DNA of 64,000 bases from Lineus longissimus (lineage: Eukaryota; Nemertea; Pilidiophora; Heteronemertea; Lineidae). Of this stretch, positions 11,301 to 23,673 are shown piece by piece. A program made the translations under genes and the position numbers. Each line of letters starts with the position of its first letter. Position 1 is the stretch's first letter. The DNA lies in NCBI RefSeq assembly GCF_910592395.1, contig NC_088310.1:6269501-6333500 (forward strand), written 5' to 3'. Below the pieces are notes generated by a model, which saw only the letters and a program-made list of their open reading frames with translations, was not told the origin of the DNA and made no database searches.

Positions 11301-14300
11301 ATTTCCTTTAATCGAGGAGTGCTTGATTCCTTTTGCAGATCTTTCTGTCTTGACATGGTCCATTACACCTCCATCCACCCCAGACCCCCTGAGGTACATC
11401 CAAGATGTTTGGCAAGACGTGGCCTTCACACTCGACATCAAGAATATCGCAACTGGGGCAAACTCGGGCATTCCGCTTGCCAAGACTTGGAACTACGCTG
11501 TCGATATCAGACTCACCGACAAAGATCTTGCACTCTATGCGGCTACAGTTACAAACACCAAGGCATTCCTCTACAAGCCTTCCGCTGCTAATGCAGGAAA
11601 CCTAAAGGCCGCCCTGCCTGTAGGAAGTACATTGTCACTTGGAGGAACTGTGCGGGTATCGCTGGAAAAGACAAAATGCAATGATCTCAAGTACATATGT
11701 GCTGTTATTGAACACAATGCCTTACTGTTTGGCGACAAAGATACTACAAATAACCACAAGTGCATCGATATTTCTGCAGTAAAAGTGTGTTCCCCAGGTA
11801 AGTCTAGCAATTGTGCCTGACCAAGTTGAAAAAAGAGAAACACATTTTGTCAATGTTGAAAAACTTCCTTTGTTACATCCAATACGAATAAGATAAAGAA
11901 CATGAGAATTTTGAGCTTGAAAACAGGCAACTCTATTCTTTCTACAAAATATATATTTGACTGAAATATTCGTCTTATCTTTTCAGATGTCTCCATTTCA
12001 ACCTTTGCTGGGAAACCAACTACTGCTGTGCAATATATAAAGGACTCGAAAGCCAGTGCCTTTAAATTCGACATTGTATGGCAAAATGTTGCTCCAGCAC
12101 ATTCTGGGAACGACATCTTGCCCCCTCCAACCAAACCTGCGGGGAGCAACAACTTTCAACTCAAAATGGCCTTCTCTGATGTGGATGTTGGGTCCGGGAA
12201 ATTGGATACTCTTGCAATCGGGAAACTATCGCATAAAGTACAATTCCCTGAGAGCCTGGCGGCGCAGACGCAGACTGTTACGAAGACGGACCAGACGTAT
12301 GCCCCGACTACTAGCCCTGCGGACGAGTTGATCATACCTCAGGTCAAATGTTCCAAAGTTAATTACTTGTGCGTCTATATCTCCGAGGGTGATAACGCTC
12401 AGTACCTTGATGTCGATGACTCTAACAACTTTAGGTGCATCAGTTTAATCACGGGAAATATCAAGAAGAACTGCAGGCCAGGTGAGTATTTAAAAAGAGT
12501 AGAAAATCACATCCTTTATCGAGCAAAGTAAATTTTTTTTAAATCTTTGAAATTAGCCCTGCATTCCCCTTTCCTACAGCAAAAAATGGCAGCCAAAATC
12601 ATTTTCAACATCACTTGATGGTATATGCCCCTTTCTTATAACCAAAATTGACAGACAGGACGGTTCATTCACATGAACAATGTGATAAGTGGTTTCACAA
12701 AATGATGTTTTTGGAGAAACAAAATAGTGCAACATGTATCCCTGTGAAACCAATGTATGTGATGTTTGACTATTGTCTTTCCAGTTTTTGATAATCTCCC
12801 AAACACTGCCACTGTAAATGAAAACGAAGCTATCGGGCTATCGGTGTTCACAGTGAAGGGATCACAAGGAGACGTTGGGGTACCGAGTGCCCTTCAGTAC
12901 ACCATTACCACCTTTAACGCAGAGTTTCAGATCAATCCCGGTAGTAAGTATATGTTTCTGTACCTTTGTTGGGATGTCATCATGGTTATGAAGGGGAAGG
13001 TGCAAGGACGTTAATTCCTTCTCGTGCGAAGAAACCACCAGCACATTTAGGAGACAATGTCTGGGATCAGCCAGAAGATCCAGAAGAGGCTTTGAAGTTC
13101 CTTGACCAGGAGTTTGGGGCTATAGATTTAGAAATAGACAGCCTCAAGGTAGAAGTTAAAAATCTCGTTAAGAAGCAAGGTAGTCGATCTAAAATTAGGC
13201 TTCCTTCGATGTGTCAGTTCGGCAGCTTCTAGGCATACTTGTCTGTGGAGCCTTTCGACGAAACATTCCAAACCGTCATCTTCTTCCCACCGGTCAAGAT
13301 ACCGGACTAGTAGCTTATCCGGTATTTTCTGCTGAACAACTGTGTACAACGACGAGCATCCAACGAGTTCTTGTGTTCGGCCAAGGTCTGCAAACTTCGC
13401 CACGATGTCACATAACTTGTTGGACAAATCTTCTAAACCTTTCGTATCATGATCATCCACAGCTGGTGACGAGATGATATTGTCCATCTGTTGTTGAAGA
13501 AGCCGCTTGTCTCCCCCATATCGTTGTTCTGACTTGAACAAAGCCATTTGGTATTGTGAGTCGGTGTAGCCCAGCTGTTCAACCATTTGTGCAGGATGAC
13601 CATTCAAACAAGACTTCAGGATCACCATCTTATAACGAACTGGAACAAACTGCTGATGTACAAAAATGTCGAACAGAGCTCTCCAGTCATGGTACTTCTC
13701 ATGCTTCCCATCAAACTTCGGCAACTGAGGTTTTGCAATTCCCTGGAAAAGTTGACGAAGATCTTTATATTCTTCGAACGTGTGAGATAACTTCTCAGGG
13801 GAAAGTGAGAACTGCGTGGGCAGACCAAAAGGACTTCCAGATGGCGACACTTTCTTCTGTTGAGGCGTCTTCATTCTTCTGTCTGGGCGTGGTCGATTAC
13901 TCAGGTGTCTGGTGACGATTGACAACTGGTGTGGCATCTCACCCTCATCATCTAACAGAGCTGCTTCTAAAGCTGATCTCTCCGCTTCATCTTCCATCTT
14001 CTTGATGGTTAACTGGTGTTCAGCTTCCTTTATCTTCATCTCTTTGGTGAAGGTCTCCTTTTCCTGCTTTACTCGCAGAGTGGCAATTTCTGACTTGATA
14101 GCCGCTTCTCGTGATCTCTGAGATTTTGAAGATGAAGAGGATACGCTGCTACGATCCTGCGTTCTTCTTTGCTTGAAGTCTAGCATAACTGGCTCTGGCA
14201 CTGGCAGTCTTTGCTTGTCCCCGGTCTAGAAGTAGCGGCCGTCTGGTCAACCCAATCATCTACTTCAGGCTTTCTACGTTGGCTGCTTGAAGTTTTGTGA

Positions 14301-17300
14301 CTGCTATCTCTAGATTCACCCTCTCTATCTGCCGCCTCAACTTCTTCCTCATCACCACTCGATGTCGAATTGGAACAATCTCCTACGTCTTCCAGCTCTC
14401 GAGACCAATGAACTGCAACATCTGCCTTACCTCCAATCTTCTTGGGATCAGCTTCAACAACGTCCGAAGGAGCATCGGTCTTATCTCTTGCGTCCAGATA
14501 AATAGAAGCGGAGTCATCAAGTTCTGCAAGAGATACCTTCAAACACTTACAGTAACCGATAATCTTCAGCTTCTCACTTTCAGGCGACACGTGCAGCATC
14601 ATCTGTTTGCCAACATTTTCGAGTTGACCATATTTCTCAAATATTGTTATAAGTCCTACTCTAATTTTAGATCGACTACCTTGCTTGTTGCTGGTAACTG
14701 GCGTGTTTCCTACTAACGTTGAAATGGACAGATTGGCTGCAGTAGAGTTCAATCCCAAAGCATCAGCTATCTCTTGTCGCAAATATGAACAGTCAGAACC
14801 ATCGTCTAAAAACGCGTTGATGAGGACCGACTTTCCATTTGGCTTCGCAATTCCGACTGGAATCAATCGCAATGCTACTCTAGTGACTTTCACCTTGCCA
14901 TCCGGTGTCACACCAAAAGCGGAACATCCGCTCTTGTTACTCGATTGATGATTAGAGTCGCCTCTGGCTGTGAAATTGGTGTTTGGCGTTTCGGACTTCT
15001 TCTTGTAATGCAAATCTCGGTGATGCGTCTAGCCACAGTTGTCGATATCACAATTTCGCTCGGATTTGCAGGTACTGCCAAGATGATTATCTCTCAGACA
15101 TCTATAACATAACTTTTCCCTCTTGGCCACTTCCCATCTCTGGTTCACTCGGCTCTGGCGCCACTCCTTGCAGTCCACCAATCTGTGAGATCTTTGGCAC
15201 ATCGGACATTTCAGCCTGGAAGTAGTAGATGACTCTGCTGTAGTCGTAGCTACTGCTTGAGTGTTGGTTACTAACTCTCTGTTTCCTTCTTTTTACAGCT
15301 GGTGAAATTAGAACTAAACAAAGTTTCAGCTATGAAACCAAGGCTCAGTATCTAGTCCAAGTCACAGTTACCGACGGTACCACAGGTGACCCACTGTACA
15401 CTGCCACTTCTACCTTAACCATCAACATAAAGGATGTCAACGACAAACCTGTGTTTGATGCCAAGTATCCTTTCACCATCAATCCTGCCATCCCAGAGAA
15501 TAAGGCAGCAGTTGTCCATACCATGACCTACACGGACCAGGACTTACCCAAACAGACGATGCTGTGGTCCATTGATGTCAAACCATCTGTTTTGCCTGCA
15601 GCACCCTTTGCCATTAACCCGACTGGAACAGGTAAGAAAGGAATTGAAAATATCAACTGTGGGGGGGGGGGGGCTACTTCAACACTTTTGTTTTAAGAAA
15701 AGGAACATATGTTTGAGGCGGCCTAATGTTTTTACACGTTCCAATAAACCTTTGCTTTTGTTTTCTTTTAAAATTGCTTACATCTCACTCTGCGTCGTCA
15801 TTTCAGCTGGTATCATCAGTATCATGAACCCAGGTCTAAATTTCGAAGCGGCAGCACCACCGACTTACACCTTAACCATTCATATGAAGGACAAAGGCGT
15901 GCCGCCCCAGACAGCCACACCAGCAATCATCATTGTACCGTGCTCTGATGTTCCAGAACTTCCCACTATTCAGAATCTACCAAAGACAATATCTCTGTAC
16001 GAGACGGACAACAATAATTATGATACTCATATTTTTACGGTGTCGGCAACTGATCCTGATGCGGGAACTTCACTGAAATATTACATAAACCCGCAGCCAT
16101 TTGATGGCAAATTCAAGCAGGACCCAAAGGATGGTAAGATTATCTTTACAGCATTAAGTAATATGGAATCCGATTGACTTTTTGCTTCCCTATGATGCAG
16201 TTTGTTACGTATGTTTGTATTTTGTGTCATTGCTGTGAGCTCTCGTCGTTGTGAGATCTGCAAAATAATTTTCATTTTGAAGATCGATTATACACAGTAT
16301 CTGTTGACCCTTGTAGGTTGGACGCTTTCATTTTCAGGTTCAAACATCCAATACGTAAAATCTCCCAACTTCGATCACGAGACAACCAGTCAATACCAGA
16401 TTACAGTGATAGTCAGTGATGGTAAAACGGCTCCTGTGAGCGCCATATTGACCGTGAAGATCCTCAACAATACGTACGGTGACAGTCCGCTCTTTACGAA
16501 TGTGCACTGGCCAGGCGCCGTTTCTGTAAATGAGGACCAGGCCCTTGAAAGCACTCTTTTACTGGTGAGGTGAACATCATCATCATCATCAAACACTTCA
16601 AACGTGTACATTGACATAATGGATAACAAACATATATTGTGCCTGTCTACTTATATGAATTAGTCAACAGAATATGTATATTGATACTTTTTTTGAAAAT
16701 ATTTTTCAGGTGTTTGCCATTGATCCAGATAATCGTCCGCTTGCTTTCAGTCATCTTGTGAAGCCTTTCAGTGGACAAGCCAAATTTGGAGTAGACAGTA
16801 GTAAGTTGCTTCCTTCATCATCCCTGTCGCTCCCTTTAGAAAGACAGACTAGGATGACGAACAGACTGCCTCAGTCAAGCCGACTAGATAAAATTACCTG
16901 ACCAAGAATGATTGAAAACTATAAGTAATGCATTACTTATGTTAAGACAGACATAAACAGACATTAAAGCAATCTCATTTCATTTTCAGGTGGTCGTTTT
17001 TATTCAGCGCATACCCCTGACTTCGACTATGAGGTAGTAAAGCTCTACACAGTGGTTATCAAGGTGTGTGCGTCGGCCAACTGTACAACGAAAGACATCA
17101 CCGTGAATGTTGTTGATAAGAATGACCCGCCCATATGTTCTCCAAGCTCCTTGCATGTCACAACACCAGAAATAGGCACATATGTAAGTGGACATTCATT
17201 TCAGCGCGACGCTAACTTCACCAATGCAGGCACATTATAATAAATATGAGGTTCTTCTTCTTATAAAAACATGTACTGATCAAAAATGGAAATCATTTTA

Positions 17301-20300
17301 CTGTCGTATTCCTTATATCTTTTTCTCATGATAAATGTTGCGTAATACTAATCTACAAGTGTGCCAATTTTTTCTTCTTGTTCATTCTAAAATTGTCAAA
17401 TACGTGTATCTCATTCCCTTGCTTTGGCCATTACAGAAACATGATGACTTATACTTCTTACTTCAGAATCCTTGGAAACTGTTCACCGCCACGGACCAGG
17501 ATGGTGGAACTTTGACCTACGTGAAGATTACAAAAAACCTGGCATTCCAAGGCAGATTTACCATCGATAATACAGGTCTAATCAATCTGACGGGCATTAA
17601 CTACGAAACGCTGAAAAGCCCAATATTTGGAAGTAAGTCAGGGCGAGAAAAAGAACATTGCATGTGTAAGAGCACCTTCCGTCATTTTTCTTTACCTTTT
17701 CACATTAGCATTAGTAGCCTTTCGATATTGGTAGTGCAATGTACGCTGTTGACTTTATAAGACTTTAATAGTGACATGAGTCTAAGGATTCATTTTCATA
17801 TTCAGTTCTGAAGGGGACAGTTCAAGATGTAACTCTTACTGCTTACTTTTGCAGTGTTCTATGTGTCAGATGCTGGCGGTTTGACATGTTACTTTGCCCT
17901 AACCGTCCATATAACCGACATCAATGAAAGGCCATCGTTTACCAAGACCGCATATACAGCAACAGTCACAGAAGGGTCTACACAGGGTACTAGTCTAACC
18001 GTCGTCACGGCAAAGGATCCAGATATCGGAGAAAACGGTATCTTACGATTTTATGTCGATCCTTTGGATGCGAATATGGCATACAACTATTTCCAGACCG
18101 TAAAGATAACAGCCACGATTGCCCACTTGAGCGTCCAGAGCCCTATTGATAGAGAGGCGATGATTGGGAATACCATGACCTTCAAAATCTACGTTGAGGA
18201 CAAGGGCAAGCTGAGGGACACCGCAACAGTCACTGTAACAGTCAACAACATAAACGACAACAGGCCAACATTCTTGAAAGGTTTCTACAACTTCGAGATA
18301 ATGTATAATGATGTTGTTGGGAAGGAGGTTGGTTTGGTTTCCTGTACCGATAAAGATGTTTGTAAGTTTGCGTATAATTGGCCCTCTCTTACGGCAGGAT
18401 TTACATAGAGATCACGTTTTCATTGGTCATTTTTGACATGAAGAATGAACTAGTCATATCAAAAGAGCGGGCTAGATGCGATTCATGCCGTCACTTTTTT
18501 GCCACACTTTTGCTTTTCTGTTCTATCACCACCCTTTGCCCATAGTACAATATTTAACTTAATTGATTACAGTTTACAATACCGTTAGTTACCTATGGCT
18601 CCAGGACCAACAGAAAGATAACTTTACCATGGGCAGGTCTACGGGAAAGATCGCTTCTGCTGTGACACCACTGGACCCAGACCGGGAATATGTCCTTATT
18701 GCTCAGTGTCAGGACAATGATCCTGTGAAGATTGAGACTTCATTGTGAGCATAATGTTAACACTTTTTAAACAAAGTGGAAGAATCCTAACTAAATGTAT
18801 TCATAGTCTTTCAAAAATAACACATTGTGGTTGGTTCATTTCCTAATGTAACAGCATCAATGTGGTCCTTGAATTCGGCTTTTGACGAACAACCTTGAGC
18901 GGTATATGAGTTGGCAACGGTACCTCAACGGATTTTCACTTGGGACGGGAAAATGTTGGTGTGCTCGGTTATAAGTGCATGGAAGTGGCAAAACATGTTC
19001 TGTGTTAGCATGTAGGGCCTACTGCTATATGGTTCTCGTTTCCTTCTCCCCAGGACCCAGGCCATTCGTGTTGACACCTACATCGGTTGGAAGGTACTGA
19101 CAAACTGGACGACAGCACATAGCCCAGCTTACTACAAAATAAAGGCAAATCTTGATAGTTTCCTCACAGCAGCTAGTTCTCTCTGTACTCCATGTGTTGC
19201 AAAGCTGCATTCCATCGTTGACAGCAAAAGGTAAGTGCAATGATACTGGAACATGTATATTTATCATTTCTCATATTGCCAAAATTATTGGTTATTGGTC
19301 TGTTTCCGTTCTATCTGTAATGGCATTCAATAATTGTCTTCAGTCATTTTTGGCTGTAGCCGTTGGTTAACTCGAGATAAACTGATCTCAGTGATATTGA
19401 AAGTTTTCGGCCCAGGGTTTCTGGACTTGGTCGTAGTTCATTGAAGTTGACGAAGAAGGATTATTCTTTAGCCTTTGTTTATGCTTTGTCATTCAGCTGC
19501 GCTTGCAAAATAAACCAAAAGTCGAGGTATGTTCATCTGATGAGTGTGTTTTTCACGTTATGTTCGTTGTTTATCGTAAACGTGATAACTGTTTGTCTGT
19601 TCCGTGTTTGTCCAAATGATCACTGCTTGTCGCTTTTACAATCTGGAGTGCAGTGGATTGAAAATCGCTGTTATGCTAATCATTGCTTACAAATCAGAAA
19701 ACTCGACAATTACATGAACTACGTTGTATATTATGTTGCAGTGGTGCCATCCTTATCCTGTACTTCCTGAAAGACTCCTCAACGGACAAGATAGGCAACA
19801 TAGGGAAGGAGAAAGTCTTCTTCACAGCCAGCCACATCGTGAGGGCATACACCAAGGACAACCTCGAGGAACCCGCCAGCTCAATCACGGCAAATGCGAA
19901 GTTTGCCACCCACAAGGTCACATCAATTACAAGATATGGTGACGAGCCAGTCGTGACGGATTGGATGCTGGATACCATTGGTGGAAATATCGTCCTTGGC
20001 CTCATTATGAGCTTGGGGCTGATCCTTGGAATAGTTACTTCCTTATGCATCGCCAAAAGATTTGGCAAAAGTACAATGGCAATGAAGTGTGTATATTTGT
20101 TATATATTTTGATTGACTCAGTTTGGTCGCAACCAATAAAATGTTGATCAAAATCTATTTTGTGTCACCTTGGAAAGTTTGATGGCTATAATGCAGTGAT
20201 TGTATAAGTCAAATTTGTTGTGCTTTTGCACCATTGTATCAATCAGATTATTAAAACTGGCATGCATACTTTATCCTTTAGCCAACGGCTGGACGATCCA

Positions 20301-20927
20301 CAAGCCCCTTACAAACGAAAGATGGGCAGGGTTCAACCCCATGACAGACCAACATCACAATCTCGTGAAGCGTCCACTGTGTCCGTGTCTCATGTCAAGG
20401 TCATGAATGACATCCCCTGCAGGCCACCTCCGTCCATCCCACATCACCAAGCTGCGGACGAGGGGAAATACAACAACCCATCTCCTAGGCTTTACACTGC
20501 TCCAAATGAACCCATTTATCAGCAAACGCCACGTAAGTATTTTGAAGGGGAATTATAGGCGGTAGCTAAATAATCGAATTGGTGGTTTTCAAGTGACTGA
20601 TATGCGCAGATGTCCTTGGCAAGACAACCTAAATCCTGACCCCCTCCTAAGTTCTAAACATACTGGCACCACCTATACTCCATAGGAAATTATTTCTGGA
20701 GCAATAATTCTGGAGTGATAGCATGTTTGGAGAAACGTCTTTGCTTTGGAGAGGGTCGGCAGACAGCTCGCATCAAACGCACACATAGCTGAAAGAAATT
20801 AGCAAAACACCGATTTTAAAGCCACTTTTCTTCTTTTGTTCCAGCATTTACACCTCCGGCCGACTTTTTCAATGAAGTGAATAGGAGATTTCTGATCAGA
20901 CCGGGAAAGTTCAAAACAGCACTCTGA
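8380..20927 (+). CDS. Large cadherin-repeat membrane protein with five N-terminal cysteine modules
   Basis: Twenty exons: 8380-8470, 8921-9388, 9713-10192, 10504-10655, 10784-11105, 11339-11797, 11987-12481, 12785-12943, 15299-15631, 15807-16133, 16338-16564, 16710-16800, 16990-17183, 17467-17632, 17855-18361, 18573-18744, 19054-19230, 19742-20086, 20282-20532, 20845-20927. They give 1832 aa with consistent phases and a TGA. Residues 1-26 are a signal peptide. Residues 31-822 are five unrecognised ~155-residue modules, described separately. From about 823 to 1550 run roughly seven cadherin repeats with calcium-site motifs such as FQINPGTGEI, KDVNDKPVF, ATDPDAG, DKNDPP, DINERPSF and NINDNRPTF. 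A membrane-proximal region holds a CTPC pair. The transmembrane helix is about 1689-1711, then a basic stop-transfer and a ~120-residue Pro/Gln-rich tail without an evident catenin-binding motif. It is probably a surface adhesion receptor. It is not a classical, Fat or Dachsous cadherin that I recognise. Intron 8 carries a BEL/Pao insertion. Confidence 0.88.
8921..12481 (+). repeat. Five consecutive exon-coded cysteine modules in the cadherin ectodomain
   Basis: Modules lie at residues 31-186, 187-346, 347-504, 505-657 and 658-822. Each is coded by one phase 1-1 exon, except module 3, which is split by a phase-0 intron (10656-10783). The shared pattern starts with a beta-rich stretch (F-x-L-x-I/V-x-N), then a D-x-D element (LSDVDVRNTG, LSDVDMNAAG, FSDVDVGSG), then TKC-x5-YLC or a variant, and closes with C-x4-6-C-x-PG. 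Closing examples are KCKDVTDQVSCGIG, ICHSLAGVRSCAPG, TCVDILNKKGCTPG, KCIDISAVKVCSPG and the longer fifth copy ending NCRPG. The four cysteines suggest two disulphides per module. The fold is probably an immunoglobulin-like or CARDB-like beta sandwich, which is inference; I cannot name a known family. Confidence 0.75.
13173..13198 (+). repeat. 26-bp inverted repeat arm, left breakpoint in BEL/Pao remnant
   Basis: AAGCAAGGTAGTCGATCTAA plus AATTAG here recurs exactly as its reverse complement at 14661-14686. The two arms bound the inverted gag segment. Both encode KQGSRSKIR in the gag reading frames that meet there. Confidence 0.9.
14661..14686 (-). repeat. 26-bp inverted repeat arm, right breakpoint in BEL/Pao remnant
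   Basis: Exact reverse complement of 13173-13198. It joins the truncated protease-like frame (minus strand, ending about 14690) to the inner part of gag, so it marks a rearrangement junction and not a natural gene order. Confidence 0.9.
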
Positions 20928-21590
20928 TGAATTAACACATTCGCAACAAGAGACTGTTGGCTGGTTTCTTCTTTAAACCATGTTTTATTCACAACAGTGT
21001 TCAGAAATGGAATTGATAAACGTCGCTCTTGTCAGGAAGAGTCATTTTGAAATTGAAGCCTTTGTGATCAATGACAGTTTTCGGAATGGAGCCAACTGAA
21101 GACAGTCCTTTCGTACCACATATATATTTCACTATACTATCCAATGAGAGCATGTTCTCTTTTCTCAAAAAATGCTGTTTTTTGTCAATACATGACATTT
21201 TATTAGATGATTGCGGAAATAACTTGTTGAATACTCATTTTGTACATAACATTACCCGTGCCAAACATTAAAAGAGGTCGTCTGTTTATAATTTTCTTCT
21301 GGAGAGAACGAATGCTTAAGTGGAGCTGGATCGTGTAAATAAGGGTAGATAGGTTTGATGGATATACCATGGAGTGTTATACTGAATATTCAAAAGTGGT
21401 AAATTAATGGTTTTTCATAGTGGGAGTGGTGCAGCAAATACATAGACTACGATCAATGTGATGTTCATGTATGATGTCATTATAAACATAAGCACCAGTC
21501 ACCTGTGTGATGGAGTTGGCAACTCCCTCCGATTGTGTAGGTTTCCTCCTACAGAACAAGGCGCCACCTGTCATCCTCGGAATGTACAAT

Positions 21591-21596
21591 AATAAA
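21591..21596 (+). terminator. Candidate polyadenylation signal AATAAA
   Basis: Canonical hexamer about 660 bases downstream of the large cadherin stop codon. It is the first good AATAAA seen on this strand after the gene, but cleavage is not demonstrated. Confidence 0.4.
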
Positions 21597-22254
21597 GAGT
21601 TCGCAAAATGAAACTTAGTTTGTTCTTATTTGCCTGTTGGGACACCGACACTCATTGCAACTTTTGACTACAGCCATTGTGCTTTCTTTGTATGTTAGTC
21701 ACCTGAAGGTGGCCAATATGACCTGCATGTTCCTCCCTATAGTCCCCCTTTAAGTCAAAAACTATTGAGACCAATAAGAGTGTCAGAAATCTAGTAAACT
21801 TGCTCTCACTTCAGGTCAACCTGAACGCAAAGAAAATGATTGATTGATTGATTGAACTGTTCTTTAGGAGTTATTCTACAACATCAAACGTCAAGCAAGT
21901 TCAAAAACCGATATCGACATAAAGTCGTTTATCATATCAATGTACAATTTAGTAATAATAATATTATGACTTCTTCTCTGGATACCGCCTTTTGTGAAAT
22001 GAAAAGTGTTCCCGCTGACTTGCACCGAATACAACCTACGGTTGTAGGTCATCCACATGTGGGCAGCTATTCTCGAGAGTTCACCGTCGAATTCAAAGGA
22101 ACATTGCCTACCCATGGGGTATGGTCCCGTGGAAAGACATTTCGTCTGAGCTGACGTGATATCAATCATCATTTGATATAGTTGAATATTCTACAGCATT
22201 GTATTTTCCATGCCTCCCGTCACGTTACTGGTATTTGAATTGACCTGTGGCACA

Positions 22255-22345
22255 TTGACCGTTGGAATTGCGCAGTCTGGTAACATCAGCGCCTGTTACC
22301 TCTGAGGCCCCGGGTTCGACCCCTTGTCGATCCAGGTACATTCCT
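22255..22345 (+). mobile_element. tRNA-derived SINE head or tRNA pseudogene
   Basis: An A-box-like TTGCGCAGTCTGG (about 22268-22280) is followed at tRNA-like spacing by a perfect B-box-like GGTTCGACCCC (22313-22323). The GAGGCCCCGGGTTCGA context is typical of tRNA-derived SINEs. The flanks do not pair into an acceptor stem, so a functional tRNA is unlikely. The element may extend to about 22470; its 3' end is not defined. Confidence 0.45.
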
Positions 22346-23673
22346 GTGATGGAGAGGACGAATCTCTTTGACAGGAATCTTAGCTTTTCCCCTACCTTGT
22401 ATAACAATCGCCCGATATTGTTTGTAGAGTTGATAATGTCGACACGTAGCTGACGCTCAACTCTCAACACGATATTTCACAGAGGCCAAGCCACCTTTAA
22501 GTTCAAGTTGAACGCCTTTACTTCTTTTTCAATGTGAACAGGCGCATCTACCGCCTGCCTGATACTCCATGGATCAGAAAACAATCGAGCTCACTCAAGC
22601 TATTTCAATAGGCTGGCTTATTTGCAGAAAAGTAACGTAATAGTCGTATATGAGTATAAAGAGGGGAACCTGTACGGAGCAAGGTATCTGCTCGAGAGCG
22701 GTTTTAAAAGAAGGGAGCTTTTTTGGAAAAAGATCCGCCTCATATCCGCCTCGACAAACAAAGTGTTTAAAAGTTTATGTGTAAGAAATTACAATTTAGA
22801 TGGCTCACAAGTGGATATCACTCACTTCGAACTACGCCGGCCATGTGTAGGTGATGGGTGCGCGCTGACACAGTAGATATTCTAGAAAACCAATCAATTG
22901 GGAATGAGGAGCTAGCCTAGAATTAGGGTTAGAAAAAGCCTGCTGCGCAATCGACTGATGATGATGATGATACATAAGGTCACTCTCTCTAAGTAACTTT
23001 CGCTGTTTCGTTTCACACGCCGTCTTGGCGCGAAATCAAGAGTTGTGTCTTCTTTTCGTGTAATGAACCATATTAACATTGTCACATCATGTAAATTTCC
23101 AAATATTTATTGGGTGAATTCTCACACACAAAAGGCTATTATGTTGCACCTTATATACTGTTTACATTGTCTCCAGGGCCAACGTATATAGGCATTCATT
23201 TGAGATATTGTAATACTGGACTAGATCTATCAAGAAATCATTCCTTTCAGTATATCATTTCAGAGGCGCCGTGTAAATATATTTTCAATGAGTCTAAGCA
23301 TGAATACGGGTACATTCAATTAATGTTTTACATGAATAATGGTCTTTTAAATCCTTATTCATGCAGTTTTTGAAGTTATATTTTCAAATCCGCCTCCGTT
23401 AACGTAATCTAAATTGGCCTAAAGTGTTTGAAGGTGCGTGTGAAAGTCTTTCATACCAAAGTGATTTTCTGTCATGATGTGATTCTGTTGGCGTTCCGCT
23501 TTACGCTTTGGATATTTCACAAAAGACGCGTTTGTGAGGGAATTTCTTACTCAACAGAGACCGCGTGAATTAGTGCAAAGAGCAGTATATCACTCTATCA
23601 CATACGGCCATCTTGTTTTAGCAATTGCTACGTTATCATTTAAGACAAACGCGTAAAGGAATAAGAAACTGTG

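Larger units (their letters stand above)
13020..15290 (-). mobile_element. Rearranged, decayed BEL/Pao LTR-retrotransposon gag-protease fragment
   Basis: The element lies in cadherin intron 8. On the minus strand, 15225-15020 encodes two zinc knuckles (CPMCQRSH..., CYRCLRDNHLGSTC) interrupted by a TAG at the end of the block. Then 15013-14690 encodes an aspartic-protease-like segment (DUF1758 type, FLDDGSDCSYLRQEIADALG). After that 14660-13199 encodes a gag region (DUF1759 type, PKFDGKHEKYHDWRALFDIF). Gag normally precedes the knuckles and protease, so the order is wrong. A further gag N-terminal coiled-coil piece (about 13035-13198, EEALKFLDQEFGAIDLEID) reads on the plus strand. A frame break occurs near 14200-14220. 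No reverse transcriptase, integrase or LTR is visible. It is a nonfunctional remnant. Confidence 0.85.
20928..23673. other. Intergenic DNA between the two cadherin genes
   Basis: About 2.7 kb. It starts with the likely 3' UTR of the upstream gene, with AATAAA at 21591-21596 some 660 bases after its stop. It contains a GATT microsatellite near 21838, a tRNA-like SINE head near 22255, and short frames (for example 22622-22876) that lack an ATG start or any recognisable domain. The promoter of the second cadherin must lie toward the 3' end; no motif is assigned. Confidence 0.5.

Noticed and set aside
12941-12943. Donor at 12941 for cadherin exon 8
   Set aside because: The GTAAGT at 12944 is a better donor and gives the cadherin-typical FQINPGTGEIRT after splicing; both keep the phase.
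13128-15013. Two long minus-strand ORFs (357 and 277 codons) as a host gene inside the cadherin
   Set aside because: Their protein has BEL/Pao gag, zinc-knuckle and aspartic-protease features with a stop and frame break, so they are a retroelement remnant.
15661-15672. Poly-G/poly-C runs here and near 23825, 28704, 50630 and 61359 as regulatory G-tracts
   Set aside because: They are simple homopolymers in introns or flanks, prone to sequencing error; nothing ties them to a function.
22313-22323. A functional tRNA gene
   Set aside because: B-box and A-box are good but the acceptor and anticodon stems do not pair.
21852-23373. Short plus- and minus-strand ORFs of 62-100 codons between the cadherins
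   Set aside because: They lack an ATG or recognisable domains and overlap each other on both strands.
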